Shown here: positions 44,909 through 55,607 of the stretch, one piece after another | Position numbering within the stretch: position 1 is the stretch's first letter | How the letters are laid out: the number at the start of each line of letters is the position of its first letter | Source: Acanthococcus lagerstroemiae | Lineage: Eukaryota; Arthropoda; Insecta; Hemiptera; Eriococcidae | Assembly (NCBI GenBank): GCA_031841125.1 | Contig: CM063112.1 | Span: 19,680,603 to 19,744,602, forward strand | Direction of reading: 5' to 3' | Length of the DNA: 64,000 nt | Translations under genes and position numbers: made by a program | The notes under the pieces: generated by a model | Databases searched by the model: none | Told to the model about the DNA's origin: nothing | What the model saw: only the letters and a program-made list of their open reading frames with translations

Positions 44909-47263
44909 TTACGTATTCGTGGTACTGTGTAATAAGTTCGCAACTGGCCTTCGTTCTGCATTGGGTAACCTGAAAAAGAACTGGACGACTAGTTCTTCGC
45001 TGTTGAGTATTTTCATGGAGAACAGATTCGGTTTCTGTATCTCGTTCAAGTATTTCAACACGACAATGTCCATGCTCAGTAGCTTCACCTGCACTGCTTG
45101 CGGCGGAATGAATATAAGCGTGTCCGGAAAATCGGTACATTCGACTATGTCGCCGAGTCTCACCATTTTTATGAATCCGAAATCGATGAACAACGCCGAC
45201 ACGAAACACTCGGCGAAGAACTGCTTCACCACAATTCGCTGCCACGAATCGTCCGCGAATTTAGCCAAATACATTTTATCCAGCTTTAGCTTCAGCATAG
45301 ACTTCACTCTCAAGTGCGAACTGTCGCCACTTTCTATAATTCGTTTGGCTTTCTGCAGCGAATTAGAAAGCAGCTGGAAACAAGGACTCATGATCTGCAC
45401 CTGAGCCGTGTTCTCCTCGACCGATAAAATGGTCACGTCGTACACTTGATTAACATCGAGCTTCGGCAGAGTCAGTTCCTTCTTAATAATCTCCAACATC
45501 GCCTGGTTCACTTCGACATCTTCCGACGAACTTCTAACGAAAGCAAGCGCAGAGATCACCTGTCCACTGTGAACGATGCCGGTCTTCAATTTCAGTTTCT
45601 TATTCAGAATGCAATTGCGTACTTTACAGTTAATGTAATTGCAATTGTCGTACTTTTCCAGGCCTGTCAAAGAACACTGCACGACCAGGGCCGGAGTGTT
45701 CGTGAACTTCTCGTGTAACTGAAACAAGCCGCCCTTGTTGAAGCGCTTCATGATCCCAATATCGATCAGGAAACAAGTGACCGATTTGTCTTCAACGTCG
45801 ATTACTCCGCATCTCACCCACTCATCCTTAACGTAGGCAGCGTATAGTTCTCCCTTACTAACGAAGTCCAAATTAGAGTTCGGATTTCCGATTTGGTGTT
45901 TGTAATGTTTGTTCATCTCATGGCGCAGGATATCGTTCCGTGAGTCGTAATCGTCGTCCAGTAATCTGAACCAAACGCAGGTTGTGGATTCGAAAGACGA
46001 AATATGTACGTTCCAGAACTCACGACTCGGAAACTTGATTGACGGTAGTGATGCAAGTGTCGGAGGGGTAGGAAACCAATGGTTCGGATAGATCATAATA
46101 CTTGACGTCAAGTTCTCGATGAACACGAGCGAAGTCTTTTCGAGCATATGCAGCCAATTGTTCGGTAACTTGATGAAATATGTTTCTTTATACTTAGACT
46201 CGACAGTAGAACTAGTTAAACCATTACTATAGCCCTGAGAATTGATTAACGTCAACAATCTTCCGACCACTTCGCTATCAGATACTTCAACCGGTTTGGT
46301 CAACAATGAATACGAATTTTGATGGGCCTCCTCGAATAGCCAGTCTCCAGTATTTTTATTCGACAAATTCAAGAAACTATAATCGAAAGCTCGACCCGGA
46401 TTGCTAATCGAAAAATTAGTACACGCGCTCGGTTTTGAATCGAATACATTCGCTTCTGCAAAAGTATTCAGTTCCGGGATGAAGGTGTTCTGTTCTGAGG
46501 TAAACGCATTCAGTTCTGGAATAAAAGTATTTTGTTCTGGAGTAAATGCATTCAGTTCTGGAATAAACGTGTTCAGTTCCGGGGTGAATGCTTTCGACTC
46601 TGGAGTGAATTTATTCAATTCCGGAATAACTGACTTGTACTCGTTGAATCCGTACGCATCCGAGGTGGGAATACAGTAAGACGGACTAGTTAACTTTTCA
46701 CCAGTGTAAGGATCCAGGCTGGTAACGAGATGATCACTACTATTGGAATGTAAGCTGTGGACAGAGCCGGCACTCAACGACTTTTCACCGTCGTTTTCTT
46801 CGCTGTGACACGATAACGAACTGTGATTCCGTACGAGCGGGCTTTTTCGCAATTTCACCGGTGCTTCTGATCTAACGGTTACAGTGCGTTTAGAATTTCG
46901 ACCATCTAATAGCAAATTGTTTTTCATTTCTACACACAGTTTCGATACGTCGTCGTAATCCAAACTAGGAGGCAATGATGTAGTTCTTGAGTTACATTTT
47001 CTACTCGTAATCCACAGTTCGTTATCGATTTCTTTGACCGCGATGCTGGGAATAGAATTAATGAAATCTGATACGTTACTGTAACCGTACATCCCGAAAG
47101 GTAAGTCAGTTTTAAAAGCCAGTCTGAAGTCTTCGAGAAAAATATCCATCGAAATACATCCGCCGCATTTTTGAACGTATTCTTTGATCGTCCGTTTTGT
47201 GCTGGTTCGATCAGTCACATCGGAATCTGCAAATTGATGGACGATTAACATCAGCTCGATCAA
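44909..47263 (-). CDS. LOTUS and double-Tudor domain protein (TDRD5/TDRD7, Tejas/Tapas type)
   Basis: Open frame of 784 codons. Residues about 22-88 resemble a LOTUS (OST-HTH) domain (YGYSNVSDFINSIPS, then ELWITSR). Two Tudor domains follow: about 412-540 (core GELYAAYVKDEWVRCGVID and FLIDIG) and 600-735 (core DKMYLAKFADDSWQRIVV and LFIDFG). LOTUS domains bind Vasa-type helicases or RNA, and Tudor domains bind symmetrically methylated arginines of PIWI proteins. The family acts in germline nuage, in transposon silencing by piRNAs. One LOTUS plus two Tudors fits no single vertebrate orthologue, so I leave the symbol empty. Residues 212-268 are a 7-residue repeat of FIPELNT type. A splice acceptor (TTTGCAG) lies inside codon 13 at 47228-47227, so the first 12 residues may be intron and the true start may lie in an upstream exon I did not find. 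Confidence 0.88.
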   Translation of the reverse strand: MIELMLIVHQFADSDVTDRTSTKRTIKEYVQKCGGCISMDIFLEDFRLAFKTDLPFGMYGYSNVSDFINSIPSIAVKEIDNELWITSRKCNSRTTSLPPSLDYDDVSKLCVEMKNNLLLDGRNSKRTVTVRSEAPVKLRKSPLVRNHSSLSCHSEENDGEKSLSAGSVHSLHSNSSDHLVTSLDPYTGEKLTSPSYCIPTSDAYGFNEYKSVIPELNKFTPESKAFTPELNTFIPELNAFTPEQNTFIPELNAFTSEQNTFIPELNTFAEANVFDSKPSACTNFSISNPGRAFDYSFLNLSNKNTGDWLFEEAHQNSYSLLTKPVEVSDSEVVGRLLTLINSQGYSNGLTSSTVESKYKETYFIKLPNNWLHMLEKTSLVFIENLTSSIMIYPNHWFPTPPTLASLPSIKFPSREFWNVHISSFESTTCVWFRLLDDDYDSRNDILRHEMNKHYKHQIGNPNSNLDFVSKGELYAAYVKDEWVRCGVIDVEDKSVTCFLIDIGIMKRFNKGGLFQLHEKFTNTPALVVQCSLTGLEKYDNCNYINCKVRNCILNKKLKLKTGIVHSGQVISALAFVRSSSEDVEVNQAMLEIIKKELTLPKLDVNQVYDVTILSVEENTAQVQIMSPCFQLLSNSLQKAKRIIESGDSSHLRVKSMLKLKLDKMYLAKFADDSWQRIVVKQFFAECFVSALFIDFGFIKMVRLGDIVECTDFPDTLIFIPPQAVQVKLLSMDIVVLKYLNEIQKPNLFSMKILNSEELVVQFFFRLPNAERRPVANLLHSTTNT

Positions 47264-48454
47264 TTTTCAATCACAACATTGCTGTTGTCTCATGAATGAA
47301 ATGCTAATGTTGCAGCATAGATCATACAAATGGAAGAAAAGAAAGGTCCCGCATTTGGGTAGCAGGCGTGTAACGGAACCGCCAAGTTTGTTGGCTGCTG
47401 CGATAATACCGTATCGATTAATCTGTTCAAAAATCAGTAACCAGGATGTAGGATTAAATACAATCGACTACAGATCACCACACAGTTCTTTAGGAACTCT
47501 GCGGACGAAATCAAATAATATCAAGAAATTTTGGTCCAAGTATCAAATGCAGCATTAAGAATATGTTGGCTGTGATTATATCAAAAGGAACACTTTGGTC
47601 TTTTCAAACTGAGGTTCCGGGATAGCACACCGGAATACATGTGGTAGGGCTGCGAGGGAATACAATGTGGATGAACCTGCTCTGTTGATCGATAATATAA
47701 ATGTAACTCACTCATATTGGTTTACTTGTACAGGAGAAGCCCGATGATTCATACAGAATACACGTTGTCAAAGAAATAACAAATCATTTCGAATTCATGA
47801 AAAATAATACCAAAAACTCGAATACAAGATACAATTCATAACAGAAGAACTCGCTCCGAAGTCCGAAGTTGATTCAAGCTTCACGCTGGTTTTTCTGTTC
47901 CCTCCATCTACAAGCATGGAAGATATCAAACAGTGTTGCATAAGTTAAAGAACAAAACTTTCCTTGTTTTCTTACCTCAGTTGTTATCTCTCAATTTCTC
48001 ATCCCCGAAACAAATAGTGCAGAAAAATTGGTATTTTTTGTGCTTTTCATGTTTTATGATTCCATCGTCATTAATTAATTTGAGTAATGAACATCATGGT
48101 CAATAAAGGAGATTTTTATGAGAATGAAAACGAGAGTATCTGGTTTTGGTAATCTGGTGACACTGACAGGCAGGCGTCAGTGTTGCCAGTACCTGAACTT
48201 ATACGAGGACCCGGCTTGACTGTCTTCCCAAACAAGATTGATAACAGTAATCTTTGGAGTGCATGATGTGGTTTAGTTTTGAGTTAATTTTCCTCACAGA
48301 TTAAGTAATATTTATTCCTGAAAAAGCAAGGTACGAACAAACTTAGAACAAACGATCCTTTCTACATTCTAGTCAAAGTTTGCAGGGTATCAAGTAAATG
48401 AATTTGAAGTTCACGAGTGACATAATAGCGTGATCCCGCATTTTCCGGTTTCAA
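47264..48454. other. Head-to-head gap between the Tudor gene and PUSL1 copy 1
   Basis: It probably contains the 5' exon(s) of the Tudor gene and the promoters of both divergent genes. I could not locate an upstream Tudor exon with confidence. Confidence 0.5.
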
Positions 48455-51038
48455 ATGGTGGCCAAACGTTACCTTCTCTATTATTCTTACATAGGAACCT
48501 ACTTCAGGTATCGTATTCGTATTGATCACTGTTTCATTTTTATTTGTCAAGAAAACTAGTATGTTAGACATTCCTTGTTCCTCTTGTAGAGGTGTTCAGC
48601 GACAAACTGGAAGAGAATGTCACGATCCCTCAACGGTACAAGGATTAATAGATTTCGCCTTGGAAAAAATGAAGGTGAAGAATAGGTTCGCAACATTGCT
48701 TGCCAGCAGGTATGTAAGCGATGTTCCTACTCAGTGACATTTCCTTGATTATGAAAAAATAGCCTTTGCATACTAATTGTATCACTCATTTTACAGAACT
48801 GATCAGGGGGTGCACGCACTGAAATCAGCCTTAACTGTCGATCTAGATTTCGAAGTTGAACAGACACCAACTCAAATTCACTCATTTCTCAATCGCTTTT
48901 TTTATGACACTGATATTCCAGTACGGTGAGAAATTTTTTGTATGATCTAAGTAGTAATGAAATAGAAGTTGGAAGCCCGAATGAATACTTCATTCGTTGA
49001 ATTTATTTCATTTGCAGGATCAACGAAGTTCAATGGGTCCCTTGGGATTTTAACTGCCGGAAAGCGCCTTTGTGGAGAAAATATATTTACAGATTCGCTA
49101 TCTTGAAACCAAATTGCTTGCCGGAAGATAAGATCAACAAGTTCACGCTTCCAATTCCAATTTCCGAGCACAACAGATGCTATTTCGTGACGTAAGTTGA
49201 CGTTCTTGATTAGGTCTCGTTATTATTGATTCTTACCCAGTTTGCCTTTGGTAGTAATCGTAGAGATATTTGGCTGGTTGGTATTGTGTCTGAATATTAA
49301 AAAAAAAAGTTTTAACGAAGGTCAGCTGATTCCTATCAGAGTTTGAATAGTGTTCAAACGAGAAATGTCATTGTTCAAATGGATCTGAACTACTTTGAAA
49401 TTGAAAAGTGAATATGTTTTGACAAAATTAGAGAATCTGCATAAGAAATTGAAAAGTGGTCAAGATTACATCAGCCATAATAAGAGTGAAAATGAGTTAT
49501 GACAGTTTTTTAACTGAATCTGATGAGTCTCATCAAGTCCGAATGAGTTCTGGAAAGACATATCGACGTAACGTAATCGAAGTAAGTCTTTAAAGAGACT
49601 TAATGAATGTTGGTTACACCCGGGCGTAGGCGGAATGAATCTCAACGAGCCTTGTAGCCTGATCTAGTCTGAACTAGTTTTGAGAAAGTAAAATGAGTTT
49701 TATAGGTATCTATAGTCTCTATAAATCGTAAGCATAGTTCTTCAGGATGAATCTATAATGGCCTCACTTTTCGTGTATGTTATGATATATTCAAAGAAAT
49801 CGTTTTAATATTTTAATGTAAAGAATACATGGAGTAAGAATGATACTGATGATTGAACTTGGATGTGTTGAAAACACTGGTGGGGATCACGTTCTTCTAT
49901 TTGAGGGCAGGCCTGCAATCTAATTATTTGGCTTGTATTTCAGTAAAATACTAGCATTGACTGTGTGTTTATCACGTCTGAACCCAACCACACTAGTGAT
50001 GCCGAATTAAAATGAAAAATAATTTTAGTTCTTATTGTGAAAAAGACCTTATTCTATTTTCAATGTCGATTGTAACCGTGTTCTAGGGACAGCAACTTCG
50101 ATTACGAGGCTGTAAAGAAAGCTGCAGAATTGTTTATTGGCGTAAAAGATTACGTAGCATTTGTGGGTAAACCAAGCTTTACTTTACAAAATGGAACTTT
50201 AGAGTAAGTAATCTTTTTTCGTTTTTAAACTTGCACATGTTACGCAGAAGTTACGGTAATTGTTGCACTGAAATATTACAGAACCGTGAGATGTTTACAT
50301 CGTGTATTTGTAGAGCCTGCAACACCATATATCCCATCACCTTTAAATGATTGTTTCAATTACTATCATTTGACTTGCGAAGGCAAATCTTTTATTTACA
50401 ATCAAGTAAGAATGTTACTGATTTGAAAATAGCTCGAAATTATTTCAGGCGCGCAAATCGTAATGCATCATTATTTATAGGTACGAAAAATAGTTGCTAT
50501 ATTGCTCGCAGTTGGTCAAGGAAAAGTGAAGGTAGCTGATGTTGAAGAGATGTTCGAAAATCCATCCCCTGCTAATTGGCCGAAGTCTGTAGATACGGTG
50601 CCTGCTGATGGACTGTATTTGACTGACATATTCTACGATCCAAAAGAATTAGCTTTACCTAATGATATAATGGATTCAGTCAGAAGTTCGTATTTTGATT
50701 TTGTTTAATATATGTACGTTCATGTTCGAACTTGGGAGTGAAATTTCTGAGGGAGTGCTTTGATATTGGAGAAAACTGGAGTTCTTCTGTCCTTCAGTGT
50801 TTAAACTTTGGAGCAAGATTTTCAAAAGAATATGTACTTTGATGTTGGAGAAGACTGGAGTTCTTCTGTCCTTCAGTAACGTCATGAATTACTTTTTGAG
50901 GACACTGTTCAGCATTTTTTATTATTCATTTCAGATCCGAAGCCGGAAACCCCTGCTGAAGAAGAAGAAAGGAAGAAGTATGAAGAAGCGCTACGATCGG
51001 AAATTATGCAAGCCAAATCAGAACGACATCCTCACTGA
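48455..51038 (+). CDS. PUSL1: TruA-family tRNA pseudouridine synthase, PUSL1-like, copy 1
   Basis: Exons: 48455-48507, 48590-48709, 48797-48925, 49018-49191, 50087-50203, 50282-50405 and 50481-50708, giving 314 aa ending SSYFDFV. An alternative end uses exon 7 only to 50685 (GTTCGT donor) and exon 8 at 50935-51038, giving 341 aa with a Lys/Glu-rich tail. The enzyme isomerises uridine to pseudouridine in tRNA. PUSL1 is mitochondrial in mammals. The catalytic aspartate is D60 in SRTDQGVHAL. Other TruA landmarks are YSYIGTYFRGVQRQ at the N terminus, RKYIYRFAI, and FIYNQVRKIVAILLAVGQG near the C terminus, followed by PADGLYLTDIFYD. The gene is paired with a second copy about 7 kb downstream on the same strand. 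A poly(A) signal follows at 51254. Confidence 0.93.
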
Positions 51039-51253
51039 TGAAATTATAAATCATCGTTGGTTATAATTGGACGTGCTAGAACATTCGACCTAATTTCAAA
51101 CAAACCACACCCGATGTTCAGATTGGGAAACGAATTTCAGCAGTCATGGAATAAGCCTCTGTTTTATATTGGTTAGTACAGTCATGAGCATAATATTCGG
51201 TTCTGTGGGCCTGAACCATTTGTCTTTCAGTAGGTAGTAGTGTTTGAAAAAGT

Positions 51254-51259
51254 AATAAA
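51254..51259 (+). terminator. Poly(A) signal of PUSL1 copy 1 (AATAAA)
   Basis: It lies 216 bases after the stop of the long form and is followed by a T-run. Confidence 0.5.
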
Positions 51260-54200
51260 CTTTTTTTAGAAATGAATTCTCTCTTTAATAATGCGATTGC
51301 CTTGGCGGGATGTATTTCATTTCGATAGGTGAACTGACATTCAGGTTCAATGGAGAAGAATAAAAAGATTTTTGATTAACTGTCTCAGGTTTTTGTAAAG
51401 AGTTACTTGACCGTCTATTTGGTTATAATTCGGTGGAACAAATCAAATCAAAAACATTGCTCTTGCAGTAAAAATCTTATCATTTTTTCTCTCTATTGAA
51501 CTGGGTGAAGAATCAAAAATCCCCCCCCCCCCCTTTACCAGCTTCGATATGAAGTACCCTAATCTCAAACTAAATTGAGATCAGCGTTTTTATTGACGTT
51601 CGAAAGGCGGGCCAATGGTTGAATTCAAGAAGATGGACCAGAATGAATCACTATGCTTCTGATGATCTACAGTAAAATCTTGATCGCCAGTTTCAAATTA
51701 ACTACGAAGTATTTAAGAAGTCAGTAATTATTTCAATGAAAAATTGTGAATCAATCGAGCATCTTACCCGCAATTTTTATACGATAAAGTGAGATGACGA
51801 ATCGAAAAATCCATTTGAACTTGGAAACTTAGTATAAAGTAGCGTCAAAATTACGAGTGTGTTCTTCCTTTCTCTGGAAAATTTGTTCCTCCTAATTTAC
51901 GGCCAGTTTACTCCTATTATCCATCAGCAAGGAACAAATGAATATGAATGTAGGTTTGTACACTATACTTTAGTGAAGTGTATGAGAGAATTTTTGTACT
52001 CAGCCTTCAGGTTTTGCAATCTTGTCGCTTCGATTCGTGAATTCCCATTCGCAGGGTCCCCATTATCATTTAGTATGGAGGTAGTGTGGCGAAAAAGGTC
52101 CAAGCAGTGCTTTCTTAAGGACTGAAATCTCACAATTACAGTTTTCTGTGCGAGACAGTGCCCGAACACTATTTTAGGAAACTAATGAAAACGGTCCTAG
52201 TTCTTAATTTCTAAATACCTGAAACTGACATGGTAACAATTTTCTGCGACTTTTATATTTCAAGTCATATTTGCCTACTTACATTGTTGAATGATGATGA
52301 ACAGAAGTACTTGGGTACGGTCCTTTGGGCTGGTTATTTAACTTTTCATTTTATCATTACAGCGTGATGGAAAACATTCAGAAGGTTGATTTACTACTGA
52401 CAGGAGAACCGAAGAGTTTCATCTGCAGGATAATAATGTCGATGCACTTGTACCACGGCTACAGTATACCTCAGCATTTTTGTGACCCGTGTACGGTAAT
52501 AGCTATTTGGAGAGATGAATACTTCCTGTCTTGCATTCGAAAACATTTTGGGACAGAATTCACCCTGCATTACATCATGCATTTTCGGGCAGATTCAAAT
52601 TCTGCATTGTCTTAAACGTACAAAAACTGAGTAGAGAATGTAAATAGCAGGGGGCCGTACCTACTAAAACTGCCGGTGTTGTGAAAACGTGTTTGCTACT
52701 GCTTTTTTGTCAGTGGGATTGAAGGAGCTTCTAAAATATCTTAGTATCAGCCCGCTGCCCCGTCCCGCTCATGGGCCACTGTACAGCGAAGAAATTTGAA
52801 AATGAATTTGGTATATTCTAACTCAAAAGTATGAAATGCATTTAGTCGATCATGACGATGTTGTGATGTTACCGTGAGTTTGATTTATTAGTGAATTTTA
52901 CTTCGATGTACTCACGTTTTTAAATAATATAATATTTGAATCAAAACAGAATATTTTTTTAAAAGAGAAAGTAAAAACCATAAAAATAATATGAAAATAA
53001 CATTTTCCTCTGGAATTCTTGCATCAGGAGTATTCTCAAGGTTTTGAGATCCAAGATCTGAAAACTACATTCTTAACAATAACACTGTTCCTTTTCTGTT
53101 CCCTCGACCATTTATTGAATTCAAAAGGATCCATAGAGGTAGTGGATTTCATCAAGCTGCTCGGGGTAATTCTGTCGGCAGTTGCATCACGGCGTTTGTC
53201 TCGGATCTTTCCAGACCAATGAAGACACAAAAATGTGATTTGAGGTGATACTAAGCCAAGGACCCCTCCAGTTGAAAACATTCTCAGAACTGCTGGGCCA
53301 GGTGGAAAAAACCGTGTACTTAGATTAATCTCAAATTTTTCTTTTAAGACTTCTACAAAGGGGAGGGGCTGAAATGTAGTGGGTTGGGTAAATCCCTAAG
53401 ACCTCACACCTGTGAACAGCGGGGATTCCTCAAAGTTACTCATTTCTACCATAACGTGCTCTAGTCATCAGGGAGGGGACACCTGTGTCAGGGGGTAATT
53501 TGACAATCTGTCAAATGCGGGGATTCTCCAAGTGGACAGTGTAAGTTTTTAATAGCAATTTCACGAAGGCTAATACATAATTATTATACCATTCGACCGA
53601 CAACTGCATTACTCACAGGGAGTGGTAGAGCACGCACCTTTAAATCAATATTGTTGTTACTCTCGTAGGGGGTACGTTTCTACTGAGATTCAAGACTTCT
53701 GGTCGACCCTCCTAGCTTCATTCAAGTTTCAAGTTGGTCTGCAATGTAATTGGCAATGGTAAGAATTTTCTGCGGGTCAGACGATTTCATGATAACATCC
53801 TCGATATTCATTAATTATAATTTAAATGTTGCATCTACTACTTCATGAATATTGTTTTGTAATAATTATTCCATGTTGATTCTTTGTGACTGTTCAAATC
53901 GTGTCTGACGCATAATAAACTGTTGTTTTCCATTTTCCATGTATGAGTATAGATGCCTGTGAATTACTGCATTAACATTGGAAGGTTAAAACCAGTATCA
54001 GAACAATAACTATCAAGAACATAATGTGTATGAGTTACTGAATTTGTAATTACTAATCTGTAGGTATTGGTCTGTGGGCTACAAAAATTTCAGGAAGTAA
54101 AACCCTCTGGGAAGAGCAACTTAAGATTTAACACTAAAATACTAATGAATTGCGAGATGTGTTTTACAGTTTCGCCATTTCATATATTCTCCAGCATCAT

Positions 54201-54549
54201 GTATAGGTAGTTCCAGTTCAGCTAATGATGTCAGTTTATGCCGACTGATTTCATGCATACCCGCTACCTAATACCATCTGTTGTACCTACTTAGTTCTGT
54301 TATCTCCATTAAGTACTGCAAACAATATGCAACCCCATGTTAGAGTGTGATTGTGGTGAAAGTCTCTAGTCCTCGGATGCTTGTACAATGCTGCCCAACC
54401 TTTGGGATGAGGGAATGCCATTGTACCCATTTTTGTCGTGGAAACGTTTTCCAACCGGAATGAACAAGTTGACCCTCGATCGCGCAGCATGTGTCTTGAA
54501 TGCTTTAACCTTTAGGTTTGGCTACATGGCACATCCTATGATTAAAAAT
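51260..54549. other. Gap between the PUSL1 copies
   Basis: AT-rich with a C-run at 51521-51532. Frames such as 52325-52615 match nothing I know. The gap shows no clear duplication of PUSL1 flanks. Confidence 0.5.
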
Positions 54550-55072
54550 TAGGGTTACCATCCGTCCGGAAAACTCCGGACATGTCCTGCTTTTAGACCT
54601 CTGAAAAAGCGCCCGACCAAAAAACACCGAAAAAAAAAACTGAAAATGTTCGGGTTTTTTCCTCACATATGATTCACATGCAGCAAAGAACAAAAAAAAA
54701 CTGCACAATTTTACAGAGTACCTGCAGAAAACTATCTCTTTTGTTGAAGTTTGTGTTTCCAGCAGTGGGTGGTTCAGTTTGCCATTTTGGCTACCCCGTT
54801 TTTCTTCCCGCCACTCCCTATGCTGACTGTGAATTATTTTTACTTTGTTTACTATTATAATACATTTTTTAACATTTAAGCAATAAAATGGAGTTTGTTT
54901 ACTTACGAACAGAGAAGCCCCCTGAAATGATATCCATCTCTACTGAAATGATATCCATCTCTATATTGTTCAGGGGGAAGCTTTAAAGAAGGGGGAAGGG
55001 ATTCGTTCCCCAAGTTTATGCTTCCTAATCCTTTGTGTCCGGATTTCTGGATTTGGAAATATGGTAACCCTA
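54550..55072. mobile_element. hAT-type non-autonomous element between the PUSL1 copies
   Basis: The ends are TAGGGTTACC and GGTAACCCTA, with TCCGG subterminal on both sides. The flanks TTAAAAAT and TTGAAAAT form an 8-bp duplication with one mismatch. It contains a perfect 21-bp tandem duplication near 54921-54963 (CTGAAATGATATCCATCTCT). There is no transposase. Confidence 0.82.
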
Positions 55073-55607
55073 TTGAAAATAAAATTCAAAAGACTAAAAT
55101 CAGAAGGGTAGTGACTGGTGGATCACATTGGCCAGTTAGGACAAGATGGAAAAATACAGGTCCAGTTAGGAAAATACGATTCAAAAAGCAGCGGGAGAAA
55201 GATCCTCCTTTTTCGTCTGCTTTTACGACTGAAACAGTTTGCCATTCCCCAAATTTGGAATCCGTAGGGGAATTCTTCTGTTCTCCCATTATAATTTAAT
55301 GTGATTCTGGTGGTTGGCATTTTTAGCACCACCTCTTCAAAATTGGAAGTAGAAGTAGAACTATCTGTCATTCTACACCTATTCTACGTCAAAATGTAGA
55401 ATTTGATAACAACCTAACAGCTGATACTGCTGATACTAGTACTGATACCAGAACTTTTCAATGTACCAGAACGAGAAGGAAACCAGAGCCGGCTACTAGT
55501 GTCTAACTTTTAAATAATTTAAAAAATGAATCTGGAACGAACATCTTGAATCCGAAAGCACTTCCAGACACCATTCTGATTTCCTCAAGTTGCTGAATTG
55601 ACCTGAA

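Noticed and set aside
49518..49550. CTGATGAGTCTCATCAAGTCCGAAT segment
   Set aside because: Stem II pairing is weak, GAAA is absent and no stem I complement is found. It is part of an AGTCT-rich degenerate stretch.
53610..53690. tRNA-like GTGGTAGAGCACGCACC segment
   Set aside because: No T-arm GGTTCGANTCC follows at the right distance and no acceptor stem can be paired.
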